Below, piece by piece: positions 1 to 10,830 of a stretch of DNA of 64,000 nucleotides; position 1 is the first letter of the stretch; the number at the start of each line of letters is the position of its first letter. Source of the DNA: Branchiostoma floridae (lineage: Eukaryota > Chordata > Leptocardii > Amphioxiformes > Branchiostomatidae); assembly GCF_000003815.2 (NCBI RefSeq), contig NC_049988.1:6677765-6741764 (forward strand). The letters are read 5' to 3'. A program made the position numbers and the translations under genes. The notes under the pieces were generated by a model. It did not search any database. It was given only the letters and a program-made list of their open reading frames with translations, and had not been told where the DNA came from.

Positions 1-519
1 CCCCTGACTCGTGTATGGTGCGTCATGCCCTAAGGTCTGCCACTGCCCAAAAGGCCTGTCACTGCCATAAGTAGCAATATATACTTTCAGAAAATATCAT
101 GATTCACTGGCCGTTATACCTTCTTTATACATATGGATTCAAATTGAAGACCGAAATAGCCACAGACAATGCGGTGCCTCAACCCGTCCCATGCCATGTA
201 CACACGTTCTACTCTGAATTAAAAGATTTGGGGTCAGACCCCGTGAGGGAAATTGAATCAACGGCCTGCCAGGATCAATCGATCCCGGTGAAGAGGTGAT
301 AGGGCCGGGCAACAATCATGAAGATTGATCCATCTTCGTCACCAAGCCTCAGGTCTTGAACCTGTCAGTCATCCTATAATGCTGTATACCAGTGTCTTAA
401 TCAGGGGGTTAGGGGCCAGGTCTCTAAGGATGGTCAGATATGTATCATCTGAGAGCATTTCAGGTATAGATGGCCAGATGTAAATTATCATCATGTGATA
501 GCCTTTCAGTGAAATACGT
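1..519. other. no feature recognised
   Basis: AT-rich DNA with short frames only. Confidence 0.5.
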
Positions 520-1000
520 ACTTGGTTTTCTTCAAACTCACATCGCTATACTGGTCAGTTTCCAAGTCTTTCTACTGCAAGTTTCTTTTGCCGGACAGCG
601 TTTCAGCGCAACACTAGGTTTTCTCCAAACTCACATTGCTATACTGTTCAATTGCCGGTGTCCAAGTCCTTCTACAGCTGCAGTTTCTTTCCCCGGGCAA
701 CCAAGTTATAGACCTCTTTCGTCGACGACTGTTTCCCCCCTGTCTACAGCTTATCAGCCTTCAAAGCAAATGTCCACCGCGGTATCTCCGTGCTTAGTTA
801 TTTCTCTTCAAACACACATCGCCATACTGTTCAATTGCCGGTTTTCAAGTCTTTCTACAGTAAAATTTCTTTCCATGAATAGCCAAACTATGAAACTCTC
901 TCTCGACGACAACTGTTTCCCTCCAGTCTGCAATTTATCAGCCTTCAAAACAAATGTCCAACACTATCTGTACACTTATTTCCAACTTATTCCTTGAAGT
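520..1000. repeat. tandem repeat, about 184-bp period, first copy short
   Basis: Blocks beginning TTCAAACTCACATCG or similar start near 529, 624 and 808, followed by CCAAGTC or TCAAGTC and TTTCTACAG. A second half (ACTGTTTCC...TTATCAGCCTTCAAA) is present in copies 2 and 3 only. The 175-codon plus-strand frame here is this repeat read through; its repeated LQTHIAIL segment is the repeat, not a protein motif I recognise. Confidence 0.8.
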
Positions 1001-2361
1001 GGTATAACGACCTTGCCTTCTTACCTGGAGGTACTGTTTTGAGTCCGGATGATGTATTGCGATACATCTGGAAGGATTGAGACGGTTTTTGGTAGGTGGG
1101 GTGTAGGTTGATTTTGGGACCTCCCGTAGGTTGACTTTGGTACTGAAGTAGCATTCTGTAAGATATTCTACTTGTTGTGGTGTCGATTTTGTTGGTTGGA
1201 GGTCCGTTTTGACATTAGGTTAAAGTGGTATAAATTTATGGCCTTAGCTGTTTGTTGTGGATCTGCAGGCTCGTTTGTGTGCTAATTGTTGTGTTTCCAA
1301 ACGAATATCTTGATAACCTATCAAAATTTCACATGTGCATCCCAGAAAACATGTGCATTTTCGTCTTAATTGCGTCCAACAAAGAAGCCAAATAATTTAG
1401 ACAATCAATACTTTAAATCACATATCCAACATAGTCATTGTCACGTATTTCTAACTAGCCCGTGGGCAATAATTTGCGACAAACCCATTATCAGCGTAAT
1501 TTTGAATGCTCGGTGTAATTTTGAATAAATGCTGGCTCCGTGATACATCCCATTTATATCTGTAAAGATTTCTTGGAAAATCCTATGTTATATCGCCACA
1601 GTCATCTCATTTAGTCCTTTCCTTCCTTCATAATTAGCCCCGGTCCCAGTAATAGGCCCTGCGGTACACCCACCACTTTTCAATCATGGTAATTACTATT
1701 TCCTCTAAAGCTCACAGCTTTATCTCCAGTACATAGCAGTTGATTGGACCCAGAATAAGCCCCAAAAGAGTTAGGCCGCAATTTTCCATTACAATTTGAT
1801 AGCGGCCAGCTTTTCAGAGATGACGCCTAGTGCTTGGGTTGAGTGGGCTACTCTGACGGTAGCTACAGTTTAGTAGCGCTAAAAGGGGGTTGTTTGTGAA
1901 TAGGGAAGCCCGTCACTAGCCAAAAAGGATAGCAACGCTTCTCAATTTTGAATCCTAAATGTCCAGTAAAACTATTAATTTAATATAACTTATTCTTGGC
2001 ACGTTTAATTTTGAAATCTGGCCCATGTAACACGTTCCTTGGATGTAAAATTAGATATATCGACCGGTTGGCAACGTATCATAGTACAAACGGGTGTCAC
2101 AATTATTTCGCCCCCTAGTGATTTCGGTCCCCAGGGGTCTAGATTACTGGGAGGGGTAAAACCACTATGACGCCGCTGTGTGTGTTGGATTTGCAATTCG
2201 AAGGCTCTTTAATCCAGAAGAGTTAGAACACAGTGGCCACGCTGTATCCTGGAGTGTTGACAGTTGGTAATCAGAAAACAAACCTATTTCTTAGAAAATA
2301 CTCCCAATGACCCAGATTAAACCATCAGACAATGCATAGCTACAACACGTGCAGCATGCAC
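1001..2361. other. no feature recognised
   Basis: AT-rich, with G/T-rich text at 1020-1260. The 63-codon minus-strand frame at 2005-2196 matches nothing I can name. Confidence 0.5.
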
Positions 2362-2487
2362 NNNNNNNNNNNNNNNNNNNNNNNNNNNNNNNNNNNNNNN
2401 NNNNNNNNNNNNNNNNNNNNNNNNNNNNNNNNNNNNNNNNNNNNNNNNNNNNNNNNNNNNNNNNNNNNNNNNNNNNNNNNNNNNNNN
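2362..2487. other. assembly gap, 126 N
   Basis: Run of undetermined bases. Frames crossing it are meaningless. Confidence 1.
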
Positions 2488-2684
2488 ACGGTCACGCCAT
2501 GGCATAACACATAGAAATACAATCTAAATGTCAAGAATATGCTGTATATAGATTTACAGTGTTTATCAGTGAGGTCTGCTTAAACATCCAAACGACCTCA
2601 AACGACTCTAATATGCAGTGTACATGGGGCAACGACTTCGTGTAGTGTAAGATTGTGTCATTACGTACGAAACACTAATAGGTG

Positions 2685-2790
2685 TACTTGTGCACCCAGT
2701 GTTAAAATTGTAGGTGCATAGCTGCAATTTTGGGTGCTGTAAGGGGCATATGCACCCAGTATTCTGTACCCTGAAATTTAGTCTATTTTC
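2685..2790. repeat. GTGCACCCAGT repeat patch
   Basis: TGTGCACCCAGTGTTAAAAT and ATGCACCCAGTATTCTGTAC bracket an AGGTGCATAGCTGCAATTTT stretch. It resembles the inner part of the foldback element at 35.1 kb. Confidence 0.4.
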
Positions 2791-3454
2791 GTTCGGCCAA
2801 GCTATCTTTGTTGACCAAGCTTTCTTGGGGCAAGAGCTTTGGCCTACGACGATAGCCAATAGAGTTATTTCCAGATGTGGTGGCCATCTTGGATTTTCCG
2901 GGGTCATCAACGGTCATAAACCAAAACGAGGCCGAAGAGGAGAGTCTCTAGTTTATTGCATGTCTTAGAGTATAATTATGCAAACTTACATGGTACGCTC
3001 TGCCCCTCTAAATGGAAATCCTGCGGTATATGTGCCTGTCATGGGTAGAAAACATTGTTTAGGACATTTGAACTCGATTTCGGCTACATTCTTATCATCT
3101 CTCATCATAAATCAAACCCCTACCACGTAAAAGTCCTACCGGGTGAGAAAGATTTCCTTGGCGGCAGAAAGCTTCCCCGGCTCTGCCCCGAAGAAAGCCC
3201 GTTCAATCCACGGTCGACTAGATACCAGTTTGAGTATTTCGAGCCCTGCATTAAACCGGAATCAAATCAAATCCCTCTGGAGACAAGTGCACATGTAGGT
3301 CACACAAAGATGGAACCTTTTAACTAAAAATTCGGCAATTTCTCGGTAGACCTATTTGTGTCCAGGTTGATAGGCAATTACAGTTTCCAGCCTACCCAAT
3401 ACTATGCAACTACTCGAAGCGATTTTGACGGGCGCCGTTTTCAATCTATCATTG

Positions 3455-3515
3455 AATTGAATGAAGGCCTATATTGTACATTGCCCAACCGAGCTAAGTA
3501 CAGGTCACAACTAAG
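3455..3515 (-). mobile_element. LINE 3'-end fragment, diverged copy
   Basis: It shares the tail (TGAATGAAGGC on the plus strand, GTACAT, then AAGTACAGGTCACAAC) with the copy at 59027-59085. A truncated SINE tail follows it. Confidence 0.5.
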
Positions 3516-3554
3516 ACAAAGCATACATGTAAAAGTAGAATAGAGCTAGTATAG

Positions 3555-3735
3555 GAAAGAATTGTTTTCGACTTTATTGTATGGCGCTTGACATGACTTT
3601 CTTCACTCAACCAAAGTGTAAAAATGGGTACCTCGCTTTGTTTGGGGAGGTAAAAGGCAATGGGAGGAGAGAATGGGGTCCGCCTCCCAGTACTGTGTCC
3701 ATGACGCAGTGGATAACAACCCACTGCCCATACGA
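3555..3735 (+). mobile_element. SINE 3' part, tRNA head missing
   Basis: It contains the block TGTAAAAATGGGTACC...GGGGAGGTAAAAGGCAATGG, which matches the body of the SINE at 63381-63575. It ends in AACAACCCACTGCCCATA, similar to the end of the SINE-like unit at 30690-31130. No A or B box is present. Confidence 0.65.
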
Positions 3736-4740
3736 CATCGATATCAAAAAGACCTTACCAGACCAGTCCTATGCATTTACAAGTAGTGGTGCCATGGTTT
3801 TGTGTAAGAAATCACGCAAGCGGACAGATGTATATGTCATACGCAGCCGCTATTAGGTGCAATATATCTAGAAATAGCCTTAAATAGGAAAACTGGAACA
3901 TATGGGTCAACATGGCGTCCCTGCCGTCCACGCGCAATCGTAGGTTGACTGTATGTTAGCTAGATGACTATCAAGGCTAGCTCTTATTAAATATTATGAA
4001 TAAATGCTACAATCTTTATTTCTATCTATGAGCAACATCAAATTTTCGTCTGACTCTGTCCGTTCCTTGCTCACAAAATGGACCCGTATACTGTAGCCTC
4101 TTGGAGATGACGTTAGGACGTGACTATAGCAAAGTATTTTGGGTGCCAGACAACCTGTGTCAGCCCCCGTCTAGGCTGAAGTTTTGTTGTGTTGGTTTAA
4201 CGTTTGATTAAATCAAGTTTAGTCTCCGTCTTTAATACCATTTACCAACGCAGATTGTATTGTAAAAATCATTTTTGAAACCATCGGTACATTTCTGACA
4301 TGTTAATGTTGAAAAATTAAATGCAATAAAGTATTTCGATAAATGAGAATCATCATAATATTTTTTTCGGACATCGTCGGCTTAGATTCCAATCATCTTG
4401 CTCACACAAAGCATCATTGACGTTCTGGTGACATTTACTCATACCACTAGAAAATGCACTGTTTTAGTTTGAGTGTTGCACTTAGATTTAAGCAATCATC
4501 CAAATCAACAACCACAAAGTATTTTGACCTATAATATAACACGCACCTACCGCTTTTAGATTAAGAAATGAAAAATCGAAGGTGCGAAATAAATTGGCTA
4601 GGGTTTTTTGACAGCTGCCCCTTCGGCATCTTGAAAGCAAGAGGCAAAAACTCATTTAACAAAACCCAACGCAGTGCCACAAATTACTGCTGAGTCATCA
4701 TACCGCAGGCCGACGGACTGCTTTGATATCGTTTACTTTT
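3736..4740. other. no feature recognised
   Basis: AT-rich non-coding DNA without evident repeats. Confidence 0.5.
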
Positions 4741-4909
4741 CAAGCAAGCTGCGACAGAGCTTACCGCTAAACGAAGGATCTAATTTACGTAAGACAGCTT
4801 TCTCAAGTAACAAGACAGATTAATGTTGCAATTGTACGACACGTGTTCGACTATCCCACGAATGACCTGATTTTGTAATAGCGTACCGTACGACGACAGT
4901 GCGACGAAT
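4741..4909 (+). repeat. dispersed repeat, AAGCAAGCTGCGACA family, copy 1
   Basis: AAGCAAGCTGCGACAGAG, AAGGATCTAA, GTAAGACA and TTGTACGACA follow in the same order as at 57271-57415, ending in a GTACGACGAC-rich part. Confidence 0.55.
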
Positions 4910-5348
4910 ATGAGCGTTCCCGCTCCGCCGAAAAAAATTAATAGACAGTTTAGAATGATTTTAACGTCCTTCGTAATCTTCCATTGTATGGTTGATGGTT
5001 TAACATAAACACACCTGCTTTACTCAGGTGGCATTGTGAATTTAGAATAATGTATGATAAATTTATCTTTTAAGACTGGTATCTATTTTGACATGTGATA
5101 AAATCGCGTATAAGATGTCTAGATACCTGATATACCACGTGCATAATGCTGAAGTATAAACTCATCTGACTTAACATTACAAGAAACTATAGCTAGAGAG
5201 CCATTTTTTTCTGCCAAAAGATTTATCTATCACCCAAAGTCCACGATTGTTGCATGTTCATTCAGTACACGAGATATTAAAACCGGAGGCTCTAATGCAT
5301 TACCATGGGAAGCCGCTTTGGGTCCCAACATCTATTTTTCTTATGCCA

Positions 5349-5395
5349 GTACACGCACACACACGCACCAAACACACACAAGCACACACACAGTT
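5349..5395. repeat. CA-rich microsatellite
   Basis: Short (AC)n runs with GCACACAC variants. Confidence 0.85.
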
Positions 5396-5744
5396 GCTAA
5401 ATCAACAAATGAGCCTGCTATGGCATGACTTCAAATGCTGTTAGTGGCCGAGAATTGCAGCCAGCGCACACCGTACACTCGAACTATATATTACCTTTCC
5501 GATCCAACCGCTCTAACGTTAATCTTAAGCGTAATAAAGATAGGTGTCAGTTTTATCTATGACTTACCTGTCATAATCACCATACGTATAAAACACTGAA
5601 CACCATGAGAAACTATGCACCTGTCGACAGCACAAGAAGCATTTTCCACGCAATCGGTATACCTAGCTCTTCACCGAGCTTTCAAACACTAGAATAAATG
5701 ATTGAAAACGCAAACAAATTAACCGAAGCATTAAGAGCAAACCT

Positions 5745-5910
5745 TTCGGGCGAGGGTGCACGTCCGCCCGCACGTAACGTCTGTGTTTGCCCGGTACCAG
5801 GAAAAAACTCCTCTGTTTCTGACGGAGATACGCCTGTTGGTCGTTGCATCACGTGGCCACGAGGACGCCTGTGATTGGCTGTTGCTATGGAAACTAACGA
5901 AGGACGGAAA
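5745..5910. promoter_or_regulatory. CpG-rich spot with CCAAT and X-box motifs
   Basis: A local run rich in CG dinucleotides within AT-rich DNA. It contains CACGTGG (E-box core), ATTGG (reverse CCAAT, 5874-5878) and, two bases on, GTTGCTATGGAAAC (5881-5894), which fits the RFX X-box consensus GTHNYYATRRNAAC. A promoter or enhancer is possible, but no exon or transcript evidence is visible. Confidence 0.35.
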
Positions 5911-6179
5911 CCATATCGCTACGTGATTTCTGAATGATACTTGAAAATTAGGTCAATGGCCAATCCAGGTTTTTTTAAGCTTAAATGTACCCTTGATGAC
6001 ATATAAAAAAATATGAACGTACGGTCAACTGGTATGACCCCAATTTGATTCGATACACCAGCTAACGATTTAATAAATTAGTGTTTAATAAGATATAAAA
6101 ATTAAAAACAGTGGTAAGTTATGTAGTTTCACGTCAACACAAATCAGGAGTCACACGTATAATACACATGTAATGGATG

Positions 6180-6280
6180 TCACTGTGGCTTAATTGGTAG
6201 CACTTACTCTCACAGTTGAGTGGCCAGTTTCAATTAGTTGGTAACTGTGAGTCTCCGGTTGAAATTCTAGCAGGAAATTA
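6180..6280 (+). mobile_element. short tRNA-like SINE
   Basis: An A-box-like TGGCTTAATTGG at about 6187 and a B-box-like CGGTTGAAATTC at about 6257, with an unusually long interval. It matches a minus-strand copy at 9535-9650 over TTTCAATTAGTTGGTAACTG. A decayed tRNA with an intron is an alternative. Confidence 0.5.
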
Positions 6281-6667
6281 TGGTTGAAATTGTATTCGTC
6301 TCTCGGAAGGGACGCAAAATTGAGTTCCCGTGTTCGAGGAGGTGCTTCGAGCACGTTATAACAGCAACATTTACTTTAATTCTTTACCTATTGGCTGTAG
6401 TAAAAGGTGAATTGAAGCACGCATTCATAGGTGTAAAAACTAGTAATGAATGGAGCTTCTTTCCACGGATGCATCTTTACCTTTTTGCACCGTACCATGG
6501 CAATTCATGTACACATTTGGTAATCAAGCTTTGGTAGAATCAATGAGGTTTATATCATAAAACAGCGAAATCTTTGTAGGTTTAGAAGTACTAGAATGTC
6601 CAAATGGCCATGTTTATTTGGTTGATGAAGGTTAGACATCCAGGTAAAGATACGCCAAATAGCAATT

Positions 6668-6711
6668 ACTGAAGCAACTGGATATGGCTTTGTGAACGGT
6701 CAGACGTTTCA
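6668..6711 (+). repeat. left inverted arm of CAACTGGATATGG repeat family
   Basis: The sequence AAGCAACTGGATATGG and the following GGTCAGACGTTTCAG recur in reverse complement at 7343-7391 and 11985-12045 and directly at 23612-23656. Here the arm is followed by a degenerate ACTACTTTCGTCAG-like segment that also recurs. The family name is unknown to me; a terminal repeat of a retroelement such as a Penelope-like element is possible. Confidence 0.7.
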
Positions 6712-6729
6712 GGTAGAGTCTACTTCCTT

Positions 6730-7005
6730 TTGTCAGTCTCTCTTCTCGGGGATAAGTACACAGACTACCAAACGGCCCTAACTATTTCAGGTCTGAAGTC
6801 ACTGCATGACAGACGAGTAGCCTTGTGTATTAAGTTCGCCAAAACGCTTGACCAGGAACTGCTCCCACCGAGAATGAGCAACGGCGATGGACACAGGATG
6901 AGTACTAGAAACTCACACAAATTCAGATCTATTAAATGTAAAACAAACAGGTATAGAGATTCACCGGTTCCATACATGACAAGGCTACTGAACGATGATA
7001 TGTGA
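6730..7005 (+). mobile_element. LINE ORF2 C-terminal fragment (CR1/jockey-like)
   Basis: An open frame of about 91 codons with no credible ATG at its left edge. It carries the pattern GLKSLHDRRVALCIKFAK, then a basic tail containing CKTNRYRDSPVPYMTRLLN and a stop. This is characteristic of the C-termini of non-LTR retrotransposon polyproteins in amphioxus and other marine invertebrates. A 3' UTR of about 280 bases follows, with AATAAA and a short ATC-type microsatellite tail at about 7249-7287, a typical CR1-like 3' end. The catalytic reverse transcriptase is missing. The fragment lies between two inverted arms described separately. Confidence 0.85.
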
Positions 7006-7248
7006 GGCAGAGGCTTATATAATTGAGAATTCTTTAAGTGTTTATGATCTGTATTGACGGATCTGTTTTGACTGATCTGTATGTAACAGTTGTCATATAG
7101 TTGGTGATTTCCCGAATATTTCAATTGTTAATATCCATGTTTCTAGCAATTTGTGAAATTTTAATGTGTATTCAGATTTTAATGGAATTATACCTGTAAC
7201 TAAGTGTAAGTAATACGTAATTCAGCCACCCCGGCTGCGATGTATCTA

Positions 7249-7289
7249 CAAATAAACCATTCATCACCATCATCATCATCATCATCAGT
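7249..7289 (+). repeat. LINE 3' end with (TCA)n tail
   Basis: An AATAAA signal is followed within a few bases by about seven TCA/ATC units. This matches microsatellite-tailed LINE 3' ends and closes the element whose coding remnant is at 6730-7005. Confidence 0.7.
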
Positions 7290-7395
7290 GACAGTAAAGA
7301 TATCTCTGACGAAAGACAAAATCTACTGACGAAAGGTAGTCTGAAACGTCTGACCGTTTCCAAAACCATATCCAGTTGCTTGAGTAATTGATCCT
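7290..7395 (-). repeat. right inverted arm of CAACTGGATATGG repeat family
   Basis: Reverse complement of the arm at 6668-6711, with the same inner GACGAAAG motif. It abuts the TCA tail of the LINE remnant. Confidence 0.7.
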
Positions 7396-7988
7396 TGGCG
7401 TATCGGACGTGTATATTGATTTATGTTCGCGGGATTTGCGTTTCACAGCAGATTCAAAACAAAAGTTTAGAGCTAAAAATCAAACACAGACAAATGTTCA
7501 CAACTATGACGGGTTCAATGTGAAACGTCACCGTGAAAACCAATAACGAATAAAAAAACCAACGCAAATGTTTCAAATTTTACAGTATTGATATTAATGA
7601 AATACACAAAGTACGGAACAAAATATGTACCCAGCGTGTCCAGACCAGTATGTATCTTCGTGGCAACAGCAAGTCAATGAACCCAACATAACTATTAGTT
7701 TAAAGCGTAACGGATATGTTGTTATTCAGAATGGACCCTACTGCTTTACCATAGGAAATTCAATTTTTTGTGTATTCAATGTTTTGCCATTAATATGGAC
7801 AATTAGTGAGCAGTGCCCTACTTTCGCTATTAATAAATTCCAGGAAAATACCATTTAGTTCGAGGTAATCAAATTCATCAGCTCTAAATTAGAAAACATT
7901 AGAAAGGAGATTAGAGACATAATTAGATGTACAGAACTTCTAATTGATGCAAAACGTCAGGCTATTACTAAGTATTTTTTTTATCAAA

Positions 7989-8076
7989 GTCGGTGTAGCT
8001 GAACATACATACCTCAGTCAAGAATATACCAGGCGTGTTCTGACTAGGGGTATATTTGTACGCTACACCGGAGCAT
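7989..8076. repeat. short foldback
   Basis: CGGTGTAGCTGAACATACAT on the left and TATATTTGTACGCTACACCG on the right form an imperfect hairpin with a TACC/GGTATA inner pair. Confidence 0.5.
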
Positions 8077-8383
8077 AGCAATACCCAGCTCTGTAACACA
8101 TCAGCTTTATAAGAATTGATACATAGAGGTTCAAGTAAAGATTAGGAATTTTCTTTCATCATATCTCTACCATTGTCTGCAATTTCAATGAATCTGAGTC
8201 TATAAATCTCTAGATGTCATAGTTGATAGACTTCCTGGCAGGTGTAATGATGTACGATTATTCGCCTGTTAGTCTGCATTAGTGTTCAAACAGCTAGCGT
8301 ACATAGTAGATTCATATAGATAGATTCTGTTGCCCACGGCTATACTTTCCTGATGTATCTCTGTATCTGTATCTGTATATATA

Positions 8384-8418
8384 TAGCCGGTATAACCGCC
8401 CTTCGGTGTAACACCAGC
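8384..8418. repeat. small hairpin, CCGGTATAACCGCCC type
   Basis: CCGGTATAACCGCCCTTCGG and TGTAACACC form a stem like the one inside the SINE at 18646-18678. Probably a SINE fragment. Confidence 0.35.
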
Positions 8419-9179
8419 TTCGCAGGCACGCGACGCGGCAGCAGCTGGTTATATTGTACTGAACGACCCGTCACATCTAACTTTTGCACATCTATCTGCA
8501 AGTGTTCTATCCAGAGAAGATGCCCCTACTGTGCTTGGTAATAAAGTTCTGGGAAAGTATACGAATTTGTAAACAATCCTAGGTTGGTAACTCTGGTGCT
8601 TTGAGGCATGACTGTTTCTAGTTCGTTTTTGAGCTGGTGTTAGGTACTTATTTGTCGGTACGTCCGCCAGTTTATTGGTCATTTTGTACATCATGTAAAG
8701 CATCCCAATGTCTATGCATTGCTCATTGTTTTCCTTGTCATCACCGCATCCATAACGACCCACATAACAACCTTTTTATGGGTTGTAACACTAAAAACGT
8801 CAGAACGTATCGGTAGATTTCCATTCCCAAATCTTGCTTGTCGTAAAAGCGAAATAAATGACTAGATAATGGTAAAGATTTGCGGTATTCTTATTGCTAA
8901 AATGCCTGAAGCTTCTACTACTATGAGAAGATGGTGTACTTGCGTCAAATGGTTGCGATACGACTAGGCGATATATAACTACAACACCAGCTTGTTTCTA
9001 CATGTATAAGGTGCACATTATAAAGACTGTTAAATCTGCATGATGTATACATGTATACACACTCAGTTTAAAGTGTTTTGCGTTTCTCTGACTGTCCATG
9101 TTTCTGTGTGTGGCATTATCTTGAAAGTACAATCCTCCATACAAGAAGACGGCAACACTTCGTAGTACTTTTATTGTAA

Positions 9180-9490
9180 CGTGGTAAGATGTGGCTCCCG
9201 GTTCACCGTACCAGTACAAACCCCTGTGTTTCTTGTTGGACCGGTCCAGAACATATTATATACCGGCAAGCGTTCACGTGTTTTGGGGCTTGCAGATCCG
9301 AAGACGTAGAGGAGAGTTAAGTACAGGAGAGTTGATAGACAAGTTTCTACAGTCACACTTTGTCTAAAACAGAGACAGTCAGTGTTGTTTACACGATGAT
9401 AGAATTTTAAAACACCAACGGAAGTCGGATATTCCACCAAGCATAATTTTGCTGTAGCGAAATGTACCATTGATTTAAGTAAACGTCCAT
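9180..9490 (+). repeat. GGACCGGTCC dispersed repeat, copy 1
   Basis: TTCTTGTTGGACCGGTCC, GGCAAGCGTTCACGTGTTTT, ATTTTAAAACACCAACGG and GGATATTCCACCAAGC occur in the same order as at 43.3 kb. The 107-codon minus-strand frame is this repeat. Confidence 0.6.
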
Positions 9491-9534
9491 TCACACCCCT
9501 TTCGAAAAAAATGAAGCTCTAACGTGTATAATGC

Positions 9535-9650
9535 CCTTCTCCGGATTTGAACTGTAGTCTCCCAGTTACCAACTACTTGAAACCAAAAGCTGAACTATTA
9601 GGCTTCTACTAACAATTGTGCTACAAAGACATCCCTATAACCCACTGATT
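9535..9650 (-). mobile_element. short tRNA-like SINE, minus-strand copy
   Basis: The reverse complement contains GTTTCAAGTAGTTGGTAACT and an ACAGTTCAAATCC B-box-like end. It corresponds to the unit at 6180-6280 in the opposite orientation. Confidence 0.5.
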
Positions 9651-9896
9651 ATCACCCATATTAGTACTGCGCGGGTACATGCACGTACTCGCGTGTCTTA
9701 ACACGTATTTCTCTATGGTTGTCGGGTCCTTTTGATTAAGCTTACACATGGCGAAAACACATCATTGACGCACATCATACGATCCCCACACGTGTGCACA
9801 ATGTCCTTCGCAACGTGAGAAGCAACAATTTTCTTGAAGACGGATATTACCCGTAAGCAGCTACGTCTTTCCTCTCATTGTCGACATTGATTCTTA

Positions 9897-10830
9897 ATTG
9901 ATAATTACGCTTCGTACGGATTTCATTTCCTTTTTACCACAAGGCGATTTCCTCTATTATACCTCTTAATAATGGCCTTTAATATTAGCCGATGGCTAGC
10001 CAATGGGAGGTATTACGTTTCAATGAAGGTGCCAGTGGCAACCGGAGGTACTAGAACTAATAATTAAAACTTAATGTCACAAAATTTTTGATAATTTTAT
10101 GCTCCGTATAGACTTAATTTCCTTTTACCGCAAGGCTATATTGTCCATTGTACCTCTTGTATATAACCTTTACTATAGCCTAAGGAGCTAGCAAATGGAA
10201 GCTATTACATTCCAATTAAGGTGCCAGCGGTAACCGGAGGTGTTGGAGCTAATAAGTAAGACCTAATGTCACAACCCTTTTGATAATTATGCTCCATACA
10301 GACTTCATTTTCTTTTTACCACAAGGCTATATTGTCCATTGTACCTCTTGTATATAACCGTTACTATAGCCCAAGAGCTAGCCAATGGAAGCTATTACAT
10401 TTCAATGAGGGTGCCAGTGGTAACCGGAGGTGTTGGAGCTAATAAGTAAAACTTAATGTCACAAAACTTTTTATAAAATTATGCTCCGTACTGACTTCAT
10501 TTTCTTTTTACCACAAGGTTATATTGTCCATTGTAGATCTATCTCTTGTATATAACCTTTACTATAGTCCTGGAGCTAGCCAATGGAAGATATTACATTT
10601 CAATAAAGGTGCCAGTGGCAACCGGAGGTGTTGGAACTAATAAGCAAGACTTAATGTCACAACACTTTTGATAATTACGCTCCTTACGGACTCCTTTTTA
10701 CCTTAAGGCTATATTGTCCATTGTACCTTTACTATAGCCTAGGAGCTAGCCAATGAAAGATATCACATTTCAAGGAAGGTGCCAGCGGCAACCGGAGGTG
10801 TCGGAGCTACTGAAGTAAAACTTAATGTCA
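9897..10830. repeat. five-copy tandem repeat, about 190-bp period
   Basis: The block GGTGCCAGTGGCAACCGGAG recurs at about 10029, 10221, 10411, 10609 and 10779. Each unit also has GAGCTAGCCAATGG, ATTGTCCATTGTACC and AACTTAATGTCACA. Copy 4 has a small insertion and copy 5 a deletion. Each copy carries a CCAAT sequence. Confidence 0.9.

Larger units (their letters stand above)
7396..9179. other. mostly featureless
   Basis: Apart from the foldback at 7989-8076 and the small hairpin near 8.4 kb, nothing is recognised. Frames of 62-104 codons lack known motifs. Confidence 0.5.

Noticed and set aside
470-997. 175-codon ORF with repeated LQTHIAIL segments
   Set aside because: It is a read-through of a DNA tandem repeat of about 184 bp; no protein family pattern and no coding-type codon use.
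6765-7124. 119-codon minus-strand ORF
   Set aside because: Antisense of the LINE coding fragment on the plus strand.
10029-10830. CRISPR-like array
   Set aside because: Units of about 190 bp are similar throughout, with no short repeat/unique spacer pattern; this is eukaryotic tandem repetition.
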